DNA of 64,000 nucleotides from positions 6,325,193-6,389,192 of the forward strand of contig OW388303.1 in the NCBI GenBank assembly GCA_936450465.1. The letters run 5' to 3'. This stretch comes from Gibbula magus. Its lineage: Eukaryota; Mollusca; Gastropoda; Trochida; Trochidae. The notes beneath the pieces are model-generated. The model did no database searches. It was not told the origin of the DNA and saw only the letters and a list, made by a program, of their open reading frames with translations. Positions 44,401 to 50,400 of this stretch are shown piece by piece. Made by a program: the position numbers and the translations under genes. Each line of letters starts with the position of its first letter. Within the stretch, counting starts at the first letter, position 1.

Positions 44401-45044
44401 TTCCTTATTTACAACTACTGTCTACTTTAGCTAGTAGTAGTATATCTGATCATGAAATTTCGCTGTCATCACAAATGATGAATGGCATTGGGCTAAAAAT
44501 AGACATAGGGATTTTCAAAGAGGGACAGCGGCAAGACAAGTGGATGATGAATTTATGTTGAAGTAGTTCTAAATTAATCTCAATTTCATCTCTTTTTGAT
44601 GCAAACTAAACAAACGCGAGGTGAAAAGAGTTGTTGTCTAACGCAAATTTCACTACGTTCTGATTTTTGCATATATGGTCACGCACTGAACTTTCAAGTC
44701 CACATGATATTTCAAAACTATTCTGCTTAAAAAAGGATATGACAATGATACTGTTAAACTTAAGCTTTGGATTTCAGCTGATAGAAAATAGTCAGACAGG
44801 AGTTACCTGCCCTTACCTTGAGCAGTACAAATGCATGGTCGAAAACTGGACAATTCGAAACATAAGTAATCAATCTTATTGCAAATCTACCACCTTGAAT
44901 GAAGTCAGTTTCCGTGATACTCTTTTTCTTCTTGAATTCAATGAATGCCTCATGACGTGCATAGTCGAGCAACCATGAATTAAGCAACTGATGATCGTTT
45001 TGTGCGACGCCTTTCTCAAACTCCCGCTCGTTTGAGTCTGCCAT
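20106..45044 (-). CDS. TERF: Telomeric repeat-binding factor (TRF), complete 12-exon gene
   Basis: Exons in transcript order: 45044-44894, 43534-43302, 42570-42481, 40722-40573, 40055-39997, 39360-39270, 38102-38024, 37109-37061, 36472-36425, 23233-23186, 21202-20994, 20455-20106. All introns are GT-AG, all phases agree, total 1557 nt = 518 aa. Residues about 5-225 form a TRFH-type helical domain (AGDFEMAAEVFQRQW matches the conserved TRFH core). The linker is acidic/Ser-rich (SSDEESEPEE) and then basic (VRRSRRRESREVKRK, SPVKRKK, likely nuclear localisation). Residues 450-499 are a telobox Myb with WTRREEEEFYQAI, GVGNWSVI and LKDKWRTF. TRF proteins dimerise by TRFH and bind TTAGGG duplex through Myb at chromosome ends. 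An in-frame TAA 12 nt before the ATG supports the start. Too diverged to call TRF1 or TRF2; probably the single invertebrate pro-orthologue. Confidence 0.93.
20632..20830 (-). repeat. Old SINE copy
   Basis: GAGGTTTAACACCGCTTCAA, ATTTCACTTGTATCACGGCT and a decayed tRNA-like end (AACAACTGCGCTATCATGCC) match the SINE at 40913-41228. Lies in TERF intron 11. Confidence 0.75.
20994..21202 (-). CDS. TERF: TERF exon 11 (Ser/Asp-rich linker)
   Basis: Acceptor TTCTGTGTGTAG, donor GTATTC; 1 + 207 + 1 nt. Encodes an acidic, Ser-rich stretch (ESESEADTDTDSP, DASDVDISDD), low complexity as in TRF hinge regions and with likely phosphorylation sites. Confidence 0.88.
21445..22783 (+). mobile_element. TTAA-flanked MITE A1 (piggyBac-type), split by element B
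   Basis: TTAA at 21441-21444 and 22784-22787 flank AGGTAGAGTTCTGTCG and its inverted partner CGATAGAACCCTCC. The interior (GAAATGAAAACACGCTATAT; ATGAATGGCTTCAGTTCTCA; AATCATGTATTAATAACATA) recurs in copies A2-A4. About 415 bp belong to A1; 21588-22516 is a later insertion. TTAA duplication is the mark of piggyBac transposition; no transposase is encoded. Confidence 0.82.
21588..22516 (+). mobile_element. Helitron-like tandem-core element B
   Basis: Left TGTCCCCCGCC is inverted within the right hairpin CCCCGTTCCGCGTTGCGGCG-GGGGAC. Core: five copies of a 150-153-bp unit marked by GGTCAAAGTG at 21701, 21851, 22004 (GCTCAAAGTG), 22155 and 22306, each with CCTTGAAAATAAGGTCAAGG. (ACGT/ACGG) repeats precede the hairpin. 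Inserted in MITE A1. Confidence 0.72.
23186..23233 (-). CDS. TERF: TERF exon 10 (basic linker, NLS-like)
   Basis: 48 nt: 1 + 45 + 2, acceptor TTTCTTCAG, donor GTATGT. Encodes KTVETYKSPVKRKKN with a KRKK nuclear-localisation-type cluster. It lies 13.2 kb from exon 9, across the transposon-filled intron 9. Confidence 0.82.
23294..23683 (-). mobile_element. MITE A2, left part (host of the DIRS insertion)
   Basis: Read on the minus strand this is the distal part of family A, from GAATTTTGTGCATTACGCGA to the terminal CAATAGAATTCTCCTT. It continues at 29969-30004 on the other side of the DIRS element. Confidence 0.82.
23684..23919. repeat. DIRS left inverted terminal repeat with unique end
   Basis: The outer end TCGAACCAACCTGCAGAGGT is unique to this side. 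From GAAGGGATCCTCCTTGGGGT (about 23716) to TTATCAATC (about 23919) it is the inverse of the right terminal repeat, with only a few mismatches over about 200 bp. Confidence 0.92.
23958..24053. repeat. DIRS internal complementary region
   Basis: GTACCCCAAGGAGGATCCCT...GGTTGGTTCGA is the reverse complement of the left outer end. It is fused at ATTC to ...TTTTTCAGAAGGGATCCTCC, the reverse complement of the right outer end. In the DIRS1 model this region templates completion of the ends and circle closure, so it records the end-to-end junction of the circular intermediate. Confidence 0.93.
24255..24276. repeat. Homopolymer C22
   Basis: A run of 22 cytosines inside the DIRS non-coding 3' region. 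Long C runs are often mis-sized in assemblies, so the exact length is uncertain. Confidence 0.95.
24560..25390 (-). pseudogene. DIRS tyrosine recombinase, internally deleted
   Basis: The N-terminal part reads GIPARVADTILASRRDSTNL and continues to the first catalytic box ALASGRRVGDIHAMS (Arg, near 24800-24826). The C-terminal boxes HSVRAVA (H-x-x-R, 24673-24687) and TFIRHYQLD (nucleophile Tyr, 24574-24576) are present but in another frame. Only about 47 codons separate the first Arg from the His, where DIRS recombinases normally have well over 100, so the middle of the domain is deleted and the frame is shifted near 24705. The gene overlaps the end of RT/RNase H in a different frame, as is usual in DIRS elements. 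Confidence 0.85.
25133..27350 (-). pseudogene. DIRS reverse transcriptase / RNase H, frameshifted
   Basis: The start of RT (YYSTYFLVPKKDGGFRPILN) lies in one frame to about 26830. The rest lies in another frame (26809-25133, 558 codons): DWLSSIDLKDAYLHVPMHPE, VLPFGISTAPRVFTKL, catalytic YLDDWL (residues 85-90 of that frame), then RNase H with TIQTDASLSGWGG and MDNQTALSYILK. About ten codons are missing at the break (between FRPILN and VPTFKMETLR), which causes the frameshift. LPFGISTAPRVFTK and YLDDWL are typical of DIRS/Ngaro RTs. Upstream codons overlap the gag-like frame. Confidence 0.9.
27227..29224 (-). CDS. DIRS gag-like protein (open, 665 codons at most)
   Basis: An uninterrupted frame. 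Near the start it has CVGCKARLPPADKHDRCLVC followed by CQLC, a Cys/His cluster typical of DIRS gag-like proteins. Next come a Lys-rich stretch, a Pro/Ser/Gly-rich low-complexity middle, an acidic part (SEDGSEYSEEDEESG), and a C-terminal helical region ending in Gly/Lys/Arg-rich GKGKKGQNRRGNHGQ, likely nucleic-acid binding. The first ATG (29224) may not be the true start, because residues before the Cys cluster look non-specific. It is the only DIRS gene still open here. Confidence 0.8.
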   Translation of the reverse strand: MHLHSCTPLYILCLTLQSFTECVGCKARLPPADKHDRCLVCLFEDEHDEQACQLCLSFTPRAKKERGMDMIFYRNLQKAGQELKGSVPPSKEKRKGKKGKGKQKVSSPPAPSSSSDEVDMEVGSPAAGDVSSPPVLLPQTLTTNVAINPNPNLDAAAISAIIQGQMTGMVGTMMAQLRKELTVVALPDLDAPGSAGTKNVGKDLGSPTEPGAGPGKVAGSDVGTRETAPALPRTQAKQVPPTVQGAVVPSTSGGTGTPKGKGSGAPASGPSLLRGPALVQERAPAGRAGFRIPLKRTVRDRASDTGSLLSGSGTGDLSEDGSEYSEEDEESGRAVSLAELLRETRDRIAIAIPQTLVPVPEQVSEDFRLPGEAFAPSKPPATRLRVLDSLLVEAINPLLSGSRTKADLPELNKRYQLGEDGLFDLPVIDECVLTSVTLSGAQAQPSLGKQGRRLPPFPSHAAMFKAEFRAHEDTYRNGAQQLRVAVHGAYLAAMQAKDQAEMQEVGTKVTTFQKQLSEVSSYLARDSIRSAASQIMGAVMGMRRLWLSTSKYSQSTRLTLQNLPYRLGSTLFPGSQAVVKEAAEQKVAFEDSKVLLEDPAPQEKRVRLSPLDGLYPTPGGLSQPSWNGPMGNKKKFKGKGKKGQNRRGNHGQRNFRSRGKPNKQS
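29754..29968. repeat. DIRS right inverted terminal repeat
   Basis: GATTGATAAGAGGTGAGAAT...CCCCAAGGAGGATCCCTTC is the inverse of the left repeat, followed by the side-specific end TGAAAAAGAA, after which MITE A2 resumes. Confidence 0.92.
29969..30004 (-). mobile_element. MITE A2, right part
   Basis: On the minus strand AAGGGGCCGTTCTGTCAGCA and CGCCATATTGG give the proximal end of family A. Joined to 23683 they rebuild the same order seen in A1 (CTATATTGG-ATATTTTGCATTACG). Confidence 0.8.
30234..30395. mobile_element. hAT-type MITE (CAGTGTTGTTCCTAG ends)
   Basis: CAGTGTTGTTCCTAG at the left is exactly inverted as CTAGGAACAACACTG at the right. GTATAA flanks both sides. CAGTGTT-like ends suggest the hAT superfamily; 162 bp, non-coding. 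In TERF intron 9. Confidence 0.85.
31615..31996. mobile_element. PIF/Harbinger-like MITE nested in G1
   Basis: GGGTGCGCTCCTTTCG at the left and GAATGGAGCGCACCC at the right are inverse. The 3-bp TAT (31612-31614 and 31997-31999) flanks both sides. A 3-bp duplication and GGG...GCTCC ends suggest PIF/Harbinger; non-coding. Confidence 0.75.
32060..36200 (+). repeat. 145-bp tandem array, ~28 copies, with higher-order structure
   Basis: The unit carries GGAGTCTGCACACAACTTTT and GGAGAAGAAGATGAAAATAG. GCACACAAC-anchored spacing is 145 bp at 32381, 32526, 32671 and 32816. Variants recur in blocks: the duplicated GGGGGTCATGGGGT variant at about 34227, 35107 and 35548, and the GATGAGCCC variant, show a three-unit (about 441-bp) higher-order repeat between 34.8 and 35.7 kb. 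Confidence 0.92.
36425..36472 (-). CDS. TERF: TERF exon 9 (basic linker)
   Basis: 48 nt: 1 + 45 + 2, acceptor TTTCGTTTAG, donor GTACAA. Encodes TPVRRSRRRESREVK, a dense basic patch. Same length and phase class as exon 10, so either could be skipped without breaking the frame. Confidence 0.82.
36676..36946. mobile_element. Fold-back element with ~100-bp arms
   Basis: CTTGTACTTTTTCGGACCGA...CCCATGCCCTCAGAGTAAGG...GCCAGCATTGACTGTAC is inverted to the right of a short centre (CACGATCGTGTGGTAAGCTG). Outer blocks AACATGGTTATATTTG and CAAATATAACCATGTTA also pair. GGGTTCGAATCCTGCATGGG in the right arm resembles a tRNA B box, suggesting that an inverted SINE pair formed it. Between TERF exons 8 and 9. 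Confidence 0.85.
37061..37109 (-). CDS. TERF: TERF exon 8 (acidic linker)
   Basis: Acceptor TTGTCCAAACAG, donor GTGAGA; 49 nt encoding EESEPEEISNGGSAK with split codons at both ends. Its acidic character contrasts with the next two exons. Confidence 0.82.
38024..38102 (-). CDS. TERF: TERF exon 7 (linker)
   Basis: Acceptor GTATTGCAG, donor GTTGGA; 26 codons plus 1 nt. Encodes a polar, low-complexity linker (MEDTNNSNMDANDMTSS). Confidence 0.85.
38640..38960. repeat. Diverged tandem-core fragment
   Basis: Two decayed units sharing TCTAATCAGC-TTTGTCTTC (about 38647 and 38789) and a final TGTGACCTTGAAATGTAGGTCAAG recall element B units. Direct copies of ATTGCCCGAGCGA occur at 38174 and 39076. 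Confidence 0.45.
39270..39360 (-). CDS. TERF: TERF exon 6
   Basis: Acceptor GTTTTTCAG, donor GTTAGC; 1 nt plus 30 codons. Encodes TKYNLKDLKCMLSPSGQSSL and then a Lys/Gln-rich end; start of the linker. Confidence 0.85.
39997..40055 (-). CDS. TERF: TERF exon 5
   Basis: Acceptor ATATTTAG, donor GTAAGA; 19 codons plus 2 nt encoding ISKAYIGISGDIAEATPNK. It closes the TRFH domain. Confidence 0.88.
40573..40722 (-). CDS. TERF: TERF exon 4 (TRFH C-terminal helices)
   Basis: Fifty codons, acceptor GGGTTTCAG, donor GTAAAC. Encodes THKAAVQTIIKQRNQSHPTL, FLDSMVEFLHRV and PEPFLLK, matching the later TRFH helices. Confidence 0.93.
40913..41228 (-). repeat. tRNA-derived SINE
   Basis: On the minus strand the head GCGGGATAGCGCAGTGGTTA...GGGGTTCGAATCCCGCCAGG has Pol III A-box and B-box promoter motifs and a tRNA-like fold. 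The body runs to AGCGGCGTTAAACCCCAACT and TCTCACCT. The CGGGATTCGAACCCCG stretch on the plus strand is the B-box complement. In TERF intron 3. Not a functional tRNA gene. Confidence 0.88.
42481..42570 (-). CDS. TERF: TERF exon 3 (TRFH core)
   Basis: Thirty codons in phase 0, acceptor GGATTACAG, donor GTAAAC. Encodes AVYVCCRAGDFEMAAEVFQR then QWTDLEESEK, the most recognisable TRFH stretch (compare A..C...G.F..A.EVF in vertebrate TRFs). Confidence 0.95.
42892..43255. mobile_element. hAT-like MITE (CAGGGCTCGACAAATA ends)
   Basis: CAGGGCTCGACAAATA at the left is inverted as TATTTGTCCAGCCCTG at the right, one mismatch. Interior includes TTGGCCAATAGAAAATGAAA and ACTGGCCAAATAAAAATTGC. CAGGGCT...GACA is a common hAT end; the flanking duplication is imperfect. 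Between TERF exons 2 and 3. Confidence 0.75.
43302..43534 (-). CDS. TERF: TERF exon 2 (TRFH)
   Basis: Acceptor GTTTCCCTAG, donor GTATGAG; 2 nt plus 77 codons. Contains NAKLVVHMLMFMCKVINGED and LEEILPSFDII, amphipathic helices of the TRFH dimerisation domain. Confidence 0.93.
44894..45044 (-). CDS. TERF: TERF exon 1 (start codon, TRFH N-terminus)
   Basis: Begins MADSNEREFEKGVAQNDHQL at 45044 and ends KSITETDFIQ plus one base, donor GTGGTAG. It has no long acidic or basic extension before the TRFH domain, unlike vertebrate TRF1 (acidic) and TRF2 (basic). Confidence 0.9.
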
Positions 45045-47187
45045 TTTGAACGCTCCTTACAGCAACGTCCACAAAACACTGTACTGGAGTTTGCGATAAA
45101 AGCACTTTTCTTCAGAAAAATATGTTGAGTCGAGCTGCTCATCATTCGACCATGAGTATGCTCCGAAGACATGGCTTCAAACATTCAAAAGCATTTGCCA
45201 CTTCATAATTATCATTACATAATGTCGATTCCGATAAAAAGGTATAATCCTATTATCCTACTATGGGGCAGATATTAAATAGGTTGGGCCAATAGAATGA
45301 AGCAATTTGGCCTAAACGAAAACATTTTGTCGACGAACTGGTCTCTTGCTGTCGACATTGAATTTCGTTACTCCAGCGCTACATGTATAAGAAGTCGCAA
45401 TCTCGTTCTCATGTAGAGATTTATGTGGTAATAAAAGATTTATTTAAAAAATGCAAAAAATAAACAACTTGGATTTTTGGTTTTTAAATCGTGAATATTG
45501 TTAATGAATGGCTTTGGATATTATATGCCTCCAGTGGAGGATCCACCCCCCTTCAAAATTCCTGGATCCGTCCCTGGACTGATGGTTTAAGGTAGGGTTC
45601 CGTCGCCATCTTGGATATTTTGCATTATACCCAATTTTGAAACTTTATAAAACTAATAAACAAGTTGCTGTTATGCTGTAGCGACGTTTTCCCGACTCGC
45701 AGCGCACTTCAGTTCTCATTGTTTTATTTTTCCATTATGTTTTATAGATTGTGAGCTTAGTTTTTCAAAATTTGGTCTTAAATATCTGGATTTGCGTTTA
45801 AATCTCGATGTTGGTCCCCCAAAATATTTCGGGCTTTGCCCCCCGGTTCCTACGCCTATATGCTTTGACATTTTACATTAAATTACATCTATGTTTTATT
45901 TATATATATTTTACAATTTCATGATTAATTGATAAGTTTTAATTCAAAATTTTTTTGGTAATTATTTTCTTCTCACAAGTTGATGTTAAATAATCGGGAT
46001 GCATTTAATTCGTACCTAGAACGAAGCCATATACACAAATTAAATTATTTCTAAATGATGATTGAAACAAAATCTTTTATGGACAGATAAAACATGTTTG
46101 ATACAAACGGTGTACATAACAGCCATTTTTGTGTGTGTAGAGGTTTAAAACCTCCTATAACCACAAACTATTATCTATTTGCCATTTCCGGAACCGTGAA
46201 TATTGTTTGTTCGAATAACGATAGCTCTTTTATATCTTTATCGAAAAAAAAGTGTCTTTTCGTCTGCTATACTTCCGGTTTAGGTTTTACCCTCAAGTAA
46301 TCACCTCGTAACCTTTGACATTTTACAGACTGTCATGTCACTCGTGTGATTACAGTAAGTAGGTTATGGTTCTATGAATGCACTTCTTAACACATTTTAG
46401 TGTCTCGTTGTTTAACAACAGACAGCGACATAACTGCAATAAAGTAGCCAGCAATACGTCATAAATTTAAAGTCTGATCAGAGATTTCAAAAGTTTTAAG
46501 GGACACTTTAGTGTTTTGCAAACATTTTTATTCGAGTTTGATTTCAGGATTCAATCAACTTGAATATTCATCCCCAATCGCCAAATATATAATAATTACT
46601 TTTTAACATCTTCCTCAGAAACTCATTTTTCAATAAGGATCGAGTTTGCACAGTTATAACTTGCAAAACCACACTTTCCATTTACATGCACTGTACAAAT
46701 TTGTCTTTCAGTCTGATGTAGATAAGCTTCCATAATTATGATTGACTAGCTTACAGTCAATACTTCTATTAGTTCATATAATCTAAACATCGGTGTATGA
46801 GCGATGACTGCGCACATATGAAGACGTCTAGCATGCTGGACTAATTTGATGGAAACAATAGCTGAATCAGATCAAATTTGCTCAATGAGTGGCAAGTACT
46901 AGCTGGCAAATTCAGAAAATGATACGGCCGATAGGGACAATACAGAGTAGGCAAATAACACTTGAGCAAGTTGGCTTAAACCAAATGAAAAGTGACAAGC
47001 TTACAGTGGTCGAAATATTTTGATACCTTTGGTTTCTTCACTTCCAGCTTAAGATGTTTAGGTATGTGTGTATATAATCTGGCTTGGTAAAAACATATCT
47101 CCTACCATTACACCTTTAGTGATCAGAGCATAATGATTAACAATTAACACAGGGTGATCTGACGAAAACAAGCACCAAAAACAAGCT
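45045..47187. other. Divergent intergenic region between TERF and THNSL2
   Basis: Both genes start outward from this 2.1-kb stretch, so it should hold both promoters. No TATA or core motif is convincing. It contains a fragment of MITE A3 (45591-45745) and a repeat-like CAGTGGAGGATCCACCCCCC stretch near 45533. Confidence 0.5.
45591..45745 (+). mobile_element. MITE A3, truncated
   Basis: TTAA (45587-45590) precedes GGTAGGGTTCCGTCGCCATC, the family A end, followed by ACAAGTTGCTGTTATGCTGT and CTTCAGTTCTCATTGTTTTA. The copy then stops; the other terminus is missing. Confidence 0.75.
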
Positions 47188-47407
47188 ATGAAGTACAGAA
47201 GTACAAGAGGTAAAGTTGGAGGACTTTCCTTTGAAGAGGCATTGTACTCAGGATTTACAGCAGATGGTGGAATTTTACTTCCTGAGAGAATTCCTCGTAT
47301 TTCAGCCGATACTTTGAAGTCATGGGCGGCTCTGAGCTTTGTGGATCTTGTCAAGAAGATCGTGCCGCTGTTTGTTGAAGAGGAAATACCAGAAGCAGAT
47401 CTGAATG
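47188..47407 (+). CDS. THNSL2: THNSL2 exon 1
   Basis: Starts MKYRSTRGKVGGLSFEEALY; 73 codons plus 1 nt, donor GTAAAA. GGLSFEEALYSGFTADGGILL is the family's N-terminal signature. Confidence 0.93.
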
Positions 47408-50400
47408 GTAAAATACTATATGTGTTCCTAGAGTAGGTCCTCGGCAAATGTTCTCACCCGTTTGGCTGACTCAGTGTCTCTTAAACATTTGAAAAGTAGG
47501 ATTCATCATGAATGACATCTGTTTAAACCAAACAACACTTTTCTTTTTGCTCGGCTACTATACAAAATTTGAAAACCCCAACATTCTACGTGTTTATAGC
47601 TGCAAGATGTTTATGTTTTACATGTTAACTATGCATCCCAAATGATGAACGTATCAAAACGCATGTATTCATACCCATCCTTCCTTATCGTATTGCCAAA
47701 GGAGTAAAAACTGGGTGAGAATTTCTCAAACGTACTAAGAACGAATAGAACGTAACAAGGACCTATTGTGAACTTTTAGACCTGTGTAGGAACGTAGTAG
47801 CAACTTCTTAAGAACAATTAATTTTATTTGGAACAAATTTACATGAGACAGCAGCTGAAAGGGGCGTACTGTGGTAGAGTTACATATGCGTGTGGACGAG
47901 ATGGACAGGGTAGAAACTGTGCACAAACGTATTACAATTGATTTTCCGACTGCAGATCATCCTCACCCGTCCTTAGTAAGCTCGAAGTACGGTTAATCCG
48001 CTCGCAGTATGGCAGCTCCGTTCGAAGTACGACAATCCCATTTTTAGTACGTTTGTACCCAGTCCAATTTCAGAACGGGTAGATCGTTGGACATGTCCAA
48101 CGATCTGGAGCACCCTTCTGTTTTTAGTACGTCCGTGCAAGTTCATAAATTTCGCAAACAGTTGCCACTACGTCCATTCCATTCTCAGACAGTAAAAAAA
48201 ATTCAAGAATGTAGTGAGAACAGGGTTTGGTGTATAGGGGGTATAAAGTCTGGACTGATATCAGCAGAATGCTGGTGTAAAGTGAAAACATACCCCTCCT
48301 TCAAAGCATGCCAAGGTAGATTCTGGGAGCTCACAGAATCTACCTGCTCTTCCCAGAATGTACCTCTGGAGCCTCTGGAGGTACATTCTGGAAACTTTCA
48401 GAATCTACCCTGGGTAGATTGTGAAAGCTCCCAGAATCTACCCTGGGTAAATTCTGAAATCTCCAAGAACCTACCCTGTTGTAATGTAATCTAGAAGCTG
48501 CTCAGGTCTGCTCTGTTCTCTGATGTCTTAGGGATAATCTAGTAGGTTTTAGAATATTTGTAATCAAAACAAAAGTTGTCATATAGAAATGACCTTCGTG
48601 CGCTTGGGTCTCGTTTCCGGACCAAAAACTGTTTTGAAAAATGCTGGCTTGAGCAGAGTTAACTGTATAATGTTTCAGAACTCCTTGATAAAGCATTTAG
48701 TAGATTCAGTCATCCCGACATAGCTCCAATAACACGGCTGTCCAATGGATTGAATGTAATGGAGCTATTTCACGGAGTCACATGGGCTTTCAAAGATCTT
48801 GGTCTGTCTTGCGTCGGACAATTCATCAACTACTTCCTGAGCAAGAGAAAGAAGCATCTTTGCATTATGATTGGTAAGAGGGATTTCTTAAAGCTTGTAT
48901 TTTAAAGCTTGATTTTGTGGTTGAAAACAATGTCTCTATTATACATTTATCAGATGATGTTTGCATGAGTAAATCTTACTAATCCTGCTCCTTTGAACAG
49001 TCTTTGCAAATGATATGTAAGATTTATTTCTTAACCCTTGTGTTTCAACTTTGAATTTATCCACAAAGTTAGTCTTGGTATGAGATGAAGTTTCCTGCCT
49101 CATTAGCACTCAGGTCTGTCTGTAATTGTGAGTTTCAACTCCATATTTGAGAATATGCCACAACACCAGTGTAATGTGTAGCGTAGTCTACAATCTTCAG
49201 TGGTGGATCCAGAAATTTTGAAGGTTTGAACCCCCTTCCCCCCCTCTCTCTGAATCTGCTTCTGATCTTTAGAGGATAGATATATATGTTACATGTGAGT
49301 TATGAATATGTACTAGTCTAATACTCCTTGGCAAAATTCATTGAAATTTTAAAAAATCTTTGTTTCAGCCACATCTGGAGATACAGGAAGTGCTGCCATA
49401 GAGGCGGTGCGTGGATCTGAGTGGGCGGACATCATCGTGATGTTGCCTCGCGGTCGAATCTCTCGAGTTCAGGAACTACAGATGATCACTGTGCTGGATA
49501 GTAACGTGAATGTGTACAGAGGTAGGCTTTTCACACCTAAATGATTTGTTAAAAGTATTGTGAGAATTCCTGTATTTCAAACAATATCTGGTGTCATCAA
49601 GGACATCAAATAAAAACTTTGTTACAACAGTCTCCCGTTAAAGAGCCATTGAGTAAGTTGATAACAATATATTCTTGACAGCAGCAGTAGAACTTATGTC
49701 AAAATGTTGCATATGCAGAATAAAGAAGTATGACCATAAATATAGTCTTCATTCTTCTTTACTCGATGTTTGACAATCATCAGATATAATCTTGTTCCCC
49801 TCCAGTTGACGGAACATCTGATGAGCTGGATGACGTGATGCGAGCGTGCTTCGCTGATCTGGAGTTCACGAAGAAGAACAATCTGTCCTGTATAAACTCA
49901 ATCAACTTCTCCAGGATATTGATTCAGATCGTCCACTACTTCTACGCTTATCTTCAGGTAAGCTGAAATCTTGGTTGATTCCCTTTCATGTAACCTGCAA
50001 TCGCTTCCCACAGAGGTAACTCAAGTCAGTTCTTCTCACGTAACCTCTGTTTCCATTCTCTCCCCATAGAGGTAAATCAAGTCAGTTCTTCCCACGTAAC
50101 CTATTTTTCGACAAGAGCAATATTATGTATCGATCATGATGAACATATTCAGAGGGTGAATTTGATGCTCTATGTTATTATCTGACGTGGCGTTTTTTCA
50201 GATGTGTCCGACGTGTGACAAGGAGGTAGAGATCGCTATACCAACAGGAGCAGGAGGAAACGTAACCTGTAAGTGCTTGCTCGCAATCCTTTAAAGTTAG
50301 GAATCAACTTAAAAGCATTTTGTCTTATCCCATTTCCAGGGTACCCAAATACTCTAGGGTAGTCCGTCTTTAGGCAGCAGCCACTGTCCCATACTCACCT

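Noticed and set aside
44667..44978. 103-codon plus-strand frame
   Set aside because: Antisense shadow over TERF exon 1 and its intron.
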